From Flavobacteriaceae bacterium (GTDB lineage: Bacteria > Bacteroidota > Bacteroidia > Flavobacteriales > Flavobacteriaceae), in contig DAOUPU010000009.1 in the NCBI GenBank assembly GCA_030625995.1, positions 1-27,423 of the forward strand: a DNA stretch of 27,423 nucleotides. The letters run 5' to 3'. The notes beneath the pieces are model-generated. The model had not been told where the DNA came from, did not search any database, and saw nothing but the letters and a program-made list of their open reading frames with translations. The number at the start of each line of letters is the position of its first letter. Within the stretch, counting starts at the first letter, position 1. The position numbers were made by a program, and so were the translations under genes. This document shows positions 24,625-27,423 of this stretch, one piece after another.

Positions 24625-26214
24625 TTACTTAAACTCACTAACAAAATGAAGTTTAACATGAGGATATTTTTCCTGTGTCATTTGAATGGTAAAAGCAGAA
24701 TCGGCTAAGAATACCAATTGTCCCATTTTATCTTTGGCCAGATATCTTTGTTTGACCCTTTTAAATTCTTTGAACTCTTCACTGTTCTCATATTCCGGTT
24801 CAACCCAGCAGGCTTTGTGTACATTTAAATTTTCGTAAGAACATGTTGCTCCGTATTCATGCTCCAGTCTATATTGTATAACTTCGAACTGTAAGGCACC
24901 AACGGTACCTATAACTTTCCTTCCGTTGATATCTAATGTGAATAATTGCGCCACACCTTCATCCATTAATTGATCCAGTCCTTTGGCTAATTGCTTGGAT
25001 TTCATCGGATCGGCATTGTTCACATATCTAAAATGCTCAGGAGAAAAACTCGGAATTCCTTTAAATTCCAATATTTCACCTTCTGTTAAGGTATCGCCAA
25101 TTTTAAAATTTCCTGTATCGTGTAAACCAACAATATCTCCGGGAAAGGATTCGTCAACTATTTCTTTTTTTTCTGCAAAAAAGGCATTTGGACTTGAAAA
25201 TTTTAACTTTTTGCCTTTTTTGACGTGTAAATAGTTCGTATTTCTTTTAAATATACCGGAAACTACTTTAACAAAGGCCAGTCTATCCCGGTGTTTTGGA
25301 TCCATATTGGCATGGATCTTAAAGACAAATCCCGTAAATTTATTTTCTTTTGAATCGACCAATCGTGTATCAGACATTTTAGGCTGTGGGGAGGGGGCAA
25401 TCTCAATAAAACAATCTAATAATTCTTTAACACCAAAATTATTCAAAGCCGATCCAAAAAACACAGGTTGTAATTCGGCCTTTAAATATTCCTCTTTATT
25501 GAATGAAGGATAAACTTCCTCAATCAGTTCCAATTCTTCTCTTAGATCATTGGCCCATTTCTCACCGATAACTTTGTCCAATTCAGGATTATTGATATCA
25601 TTAAATTCTACACCGTCCGAAACAGTTTGTTTAATATCACCGGAAAAAAGGTTCAATTTTTTCTCCCAGATATTATAAATACCCTTAAAATCATAACCCA
25701 TTCCTATTGGAAAACTTAAAGGAACAACTTTTAGATTTAATTTTTGTTCCACTTCATCCAACAGATCAAATGCATCTTTCCCTTCGCGATCTAATTTATT
25801 GATAAAAACAATGATCGGGATTTTACGCATTCTGCATACTTCCACCAATTTAACCGTTTGTTCCTCCACACCTTTAGCAGCATCAATAACAACGATAACA
25901 CTGTCAACAGCAGTTAAAGTTCGAAAAGTATCTTCGGCAAAATCTTTATGCCCTGGTGTATCCAGGATGTTTATTTTTATACCCTTATAGTTAAAGGCCA
26001 AAACGGAAGTGGCCACAGAGATTCCTCGCTGCCTTTCAATTTCCATAAAATCAGAGGTTGCGCCCTTCTTGATTTTGTTATTCTTAACCGCTCCGGCCTC
26101 TTGAATGGCACCACCAAACAGCAATAGCTTTTCGGTCAAAGTGGTTTTACCGGCATCGGGATGTGATATGATGCCAAAAGTTCGTCTTCTTTCTATTTCC
26201 TCTAAGAAATCCAT
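24625..26214 (-). CDS. prfC: peptide chain release factor 3
   Basis: This 529-residue translational GTPase recycles RF1/RF2 from the ribosome after termination. The G domain shows the P-loop SHPDAGKTT (about 17-25), the switch II motif DTPGHKDF and INKLDREG, followed by the domain 2 and 3 sequences typical of RF3. ATG 26214 is the start; a TTG just upstream would add one residue. On the minus strand a -7-like TATATTTG (26231-26238) sits 17 nt before the start, although the upstream cyclophilin gene is only 43 nt away, so both own-promoter and read-through expression are possible. The length is normal. Confidence 0.96.
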   Translation of the reverse strand: MDFLEEIERRRTFGIISHPDAGKTTLTEKLLLFGGAIQEAGAVKNNKIKKGATSDFMEIERQRGISVATSVLAFNYKGIKINILDTPGHKDFAEDTFRTLTAVDSVIVVIDAAKGVEEQTVKLVEVCRMRKIPIIVFINKLDREGKDAFDLLDEVEQKLNLKVVPLSFPIGMGYDFKGIYNIWEKKLNLFSGDIKQTVSDGVEFNDINNPELDKVIGEKWANDLREELELIEEVYPSFNKEEYLKAELQPVFFGSALNNFGVKELLDCFIEIAPSPQPKMSDTRLVDSKENKFTGFVFKIHANMDPKHRDRLAFVKVVSGIFKRNTNYLHVKKGKKLKFSSPNAFFAEKKEIVDESFPGDIVGLHDTGNFKIGDTLTEGEILEFKGIPSFSPEHFRYVNNADPMKSKQLAKGLDQLMDEGVAQLFTLDINGRKVIGTVGALQFEVIQYRLEHEYGATCSYENLNVHKACWVEPEYENSEEFKEFKRVKQRYLAKDKMGQLVFLADSAFTIQMTQEKYPHVKLHFVSEFK

Positions 26215-26257
26215 CAATCAAAATTTTTGGCAAATATAGGATTTACCTATTCAAAAA

Positions 26258-26971
26258 TCAATCTAAAATTTCAACTTTCATAAATACATCATCCAATGGC
26301 CATTCATCGCTTCCTGTTTTTAGATTTGCAATTTTATCCATTGTAGAAAATCCAGAGATCACTTCACCAAAAACAGTATGTTCTCCGTCTAAATGATATC
26401 CACCATCTCTGCTTTGAATGATATAAAATTCAAAAGGAGTTGATTTTTTATGAGGATTATTTTCCCAGTCTCTTGCGGCGGCTAAGGCACCATATTTATG
26501 TTTATGATTAGGTTTAAATTCGGAAGGTATTTTGTAATTTCTATATTTATTTCTGTATCTCATTGTTGTAATTCTTTCAGAATTTCCACCTTGAATAATA
26601 AAATCAGGAACAACCCGGTAAAAGCAAGTGGAATCAAAATACCCTATTTTGGAAAGAAATATAAAATTAGCTCTGTGCAATTGAGTATCCCTGTACAATT
26701 TGATTTTTATATTACCTAATCTGGTTTTAATAAGGACAATGGTTTCTTTATTTAAAGTTCCATATTTAGTTAAAAATTCAACGACATTTTTTGTGTCAAT
26801 ACTATCTGATTCATTTTTTTTAAACCTGTTTTTCACGACTTTGACCGCTTTTTTTTCTTTTTTAATTATACTGACTTTCGGTCTGTCATTTTCCTTAATT
26901 GAATCATTTATTTTGTTGCAACTAACTAGTAACGTGAGTAGTATTAAGTATTGAACGAGGTTTTTTGACAT
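26258..26971 (-). CDS. lipoprotein peptidyl-prolyl cis-trans isomerase (cyclophilin type)
   Basis: This 237-residue envelope lipoprotein has a signal sequence MSKNLVQYLILLTLLVSC ending in a lipobox cysteine (Cys18), then a basic linker of about 60 residues rich in Lys. The C-terminal cyclophilin domain carries the catalytic FYRVVPDFIIQGG, AAARDWENNP and HTVFGEVISGF segments. It catalyses proline isomerisation during folding of envelope proteins. An ATG further upstream (27064) would add 31 residues and hide the lipobox, so ATG 26971 is preferred. TATATTTG on the minus strand (26996-27003) is a good -7 element 25 nt before it, further supporting this start. It may be co-transcribed with prfC. 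Confidence 0.9.
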   Translation of the reverse strand: MSKNLVQYLILLTLLVSCNKINDSIKENDRPKVSIIKKEKKAVKVVKNRFKKNESDSIDTKNVVEFLTKYGTLNKETIVLIKTRLGNIKIKLYRDTQLHRANFIFLSKIGYFDSTCFYRVVPDFIIQGGNSERITTMRYRNKYRNYKIPSEFKPNHKHKYGALAAARDWENNPHKKSTPFEFYIIQSRDGGYHLDGEHTVFGEVISGFSTMDKIANLKTGSDEWPLDDVFMKVEILD

Positions 26972-27046
26972 ATTTTTAACTGCTGGAATGTTTGGCAAAT
27001 ATAACTCAATTATCAAATAATTATCCTTTATCATTTTCAAATTTTG

Positions 27047-27054
27047 TAATTTTG
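27047..27054 (+). promoter_or_regulatory. candidate -7 promoter element of the queD-like gene
   Basis: TAATTTTG matches TAnnTTTG, but no TTTG is found at 17-23 nt upstream. If used, the transcript would start near 27061, just at the first arm of the hairpin-rich leader. Confidence 0.4.
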
Positions 27055-27060
27055 TTTGAT

Positions 27061-27156
27061 GCAAATGGATGGCAATAGTAGATTGCTTACTTGCTAAAAA
27101 TAAAAACCAGATGATTTTGGTTTTTTTAAGAATGATGTTGAATAAATTTTAAACAA
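27061..27156 (+). promoter_or_regulatory. hairpin-rich leader upstream of the queD-like gene
   Basis: GCAA (27061-27064) can pair with TTGC (27091-27094), enclosing GCAAT (27072-27076) with ATTGC (27082-27086). A terminator-like hairpin follows at 27102-27127. The layout (structured element, terminator, gene) resembles an attenuator or riboswitch, but no known class was matched. Confidence 0.35.
27102..27127. terminator. terminator-like hairpin before the queD-like gene
   Basis: AAAAACCA (27102-27109) pairs with TGGTTTTT (27118-27125), with an 8-nt loop and T-run to 27127. It would also work on the minus strand. No coding unit ends here: the flanking genes diverge from it. Confidence 0.5.
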
Positions 27157-27423
27157 ATGAAAGTTACGGTTAATAGAAAAGCTCATTTTAATGCTGCCCA
27201 TCGTTTGTACAATAACGAATGGACAGATGCTAGAAACTCCTCGGTGTTTGGAAAATGCGCTAACCCAAATTATCATGGCCATAATTATGAATTGATAGTT
27301 TCGGTAACTGGTGAAATTCATCCTGAGACGGGTTTTGTGATGGATATGAAAATTCTTAAGAACATTATCAGGAGTGAAATAGAAGATAAATTTGATCATA
27401 AAAATTTAAACGAAGATGTTAAG
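27157..27423 (+). CDS. 6-pyruvoyl-tetrahydropterin synthase / 6-carboxytetrahydropterin synthase family, N-terminal part
   Basis: The reading frame is open from ATG 27157 to the right edge (89 codons) and continues beyond the window. It begins MKVTVNRKAHFNAAH and carries the family's zinc ligands His15, His40 and His42 (in YHGHNYE), with catalytic Cys34 in GKCANPN. FDHKNLN near the edge is also conserved. These enzymes convert dihydroneopterin triphosphate to 6-carboxytetrahydropterin (QueD, queuosine pathway) or to 6-pyruvoyl-tetrahydropterin; Bacteroidota members are usually called QueD, but the two cannot be separated here. It is divergent from the cyclophilin lipoprotein gene and preceded by a structured leader. 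Confidence 0.9.
   Translation, partial: MKVTVNRKAHFNAAHRLYNNEWTDARNSSVFGKCANPNYHGHNYELIVSVTGEIHPETGFVMDMKILKNIIRSEIEDKFDHKNLNEDVK

Noticed and set aside
24599..24631. Inverted repeat TAAGTAAG / CTTACTTA at the prfC stop, as a terminator for lolA or prfC
   Set aside because: The loop is 17 nt and neither strand has a U-run after the hairpin. The 8-bp AT-rich pairing is weak evidence.
26972..27064. ATG 27064 as the start of the cyclophilin lipoprotein
   Set aside because: It would bury the lipoprotein signal sequence 31 residues inside, and the -7 element at 26996-27003 lies downstream of it.
27061..27127. PreQ1-I riboswitch upstream of the queD-like gene
   Set aside because: The small hairpin loop and the A-rich tail do not fit the PreQ1-I consensus (long loop, CACCC-like stem side, terminal AAAAACUAA-type tail), so I report only an unclassified leader.
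27094..27399. 101-aa minus-strand reading frame at the right end
   Set aside because: It is antisense to the clearly recognisable PTPS/QueD reading frame that starts at 27157, and it has no family features.
1..27423. CRISPR arrays, rRNA, prophage or transposase genes
   Set aside because: No regularly spaced repeats, rRNA-like segments, or integrase/transposase motifs were seen on either strand.

Overview
The window comes from an AT-rich chromosome that looks like a member of Bacteroidota, most likely Flavobacteriaceae. Three intergenic regions carry the phylum-specific promoter pair TTTG / TAnnTTTG with 19-21 nt spacing (before tRNA-His, an ECF sigma gene and bcp). Shine-Dalgarno sequences are weak, there is a bacillithiol deacetylase (BshB1), and many proteins resemble flavobacterial families. 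It reads as ordinary chromosome with few mobile traces. The window is cut inside a gene at both ends: a gamma-glutamyltransferase 3' end on the left and a QueD/PTPS-like 5' end on the right.

Layout. (1) 1-2262: a plus-strand thiol/sulfur run: ggt fragment, a Cys/Met-metabolism PLP enzyme, and bshB1 one base behind it. (2) 2293-2532: a tRNA-His transcription unit with promoter and terminator. (3) 2532-7805: a secreted TPR protein, uvrA (minus strand), an ECF sigma factor with a structured leader, a 46-aa ORF, a bidirectional terminator, and a cysteine-free endonuclease III. (4) 7841-12728: bcp, a conserved protein of unknown function, and the three-gene proton-translocating transhydrogenase pntAA-pntAB-pntB. 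(5) 13106-18692: an MBL-fold hydrolase facing a two-gene NAD-dependent formate dehydrogenase locus. Its diaphorase and catalytic genes are separated by a 479-bp cassette with inverted-repeat ends encoding a GxxExxY protein. (6) 18777-21036: an AI-2E-type permease overlapping a THUMP-like methyltransferase. (7) 21084-21331: the wreck of a YfcC-family carrier gene. (8) 21419-24534: an MMPL/RND lipid-type exporter followed by a LolA-like periplasmic protein. (9) 24625-27423: release factor 3, a lipoprotein cyclophilin, and a divergent queD-like gene with a hairpin-rich leader.

How it fits together. Formate dehydrogenase would make NADH from formate, and the nearby transhydrogenase could turn it into NADPH. 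Bacillithiol synthesis, sulfur amino-acid metabolism and the thiol peroxidase Bcp serve thiol redox balance. UvrA and Nth are DNA-repair enzymes. The most unusual items are the GxxExxY cassette in the formate dehydrogenase locus, two enzymes that have lost expected iron-sulfur ligands (Nth and the formate dehydrogenase alpha subunit), the structured queD leader, and the carrier pseudogene. I found no CRISPR array, transposase, integrase, phage gene or rRNA, and no clear wholly new multi-gene system.
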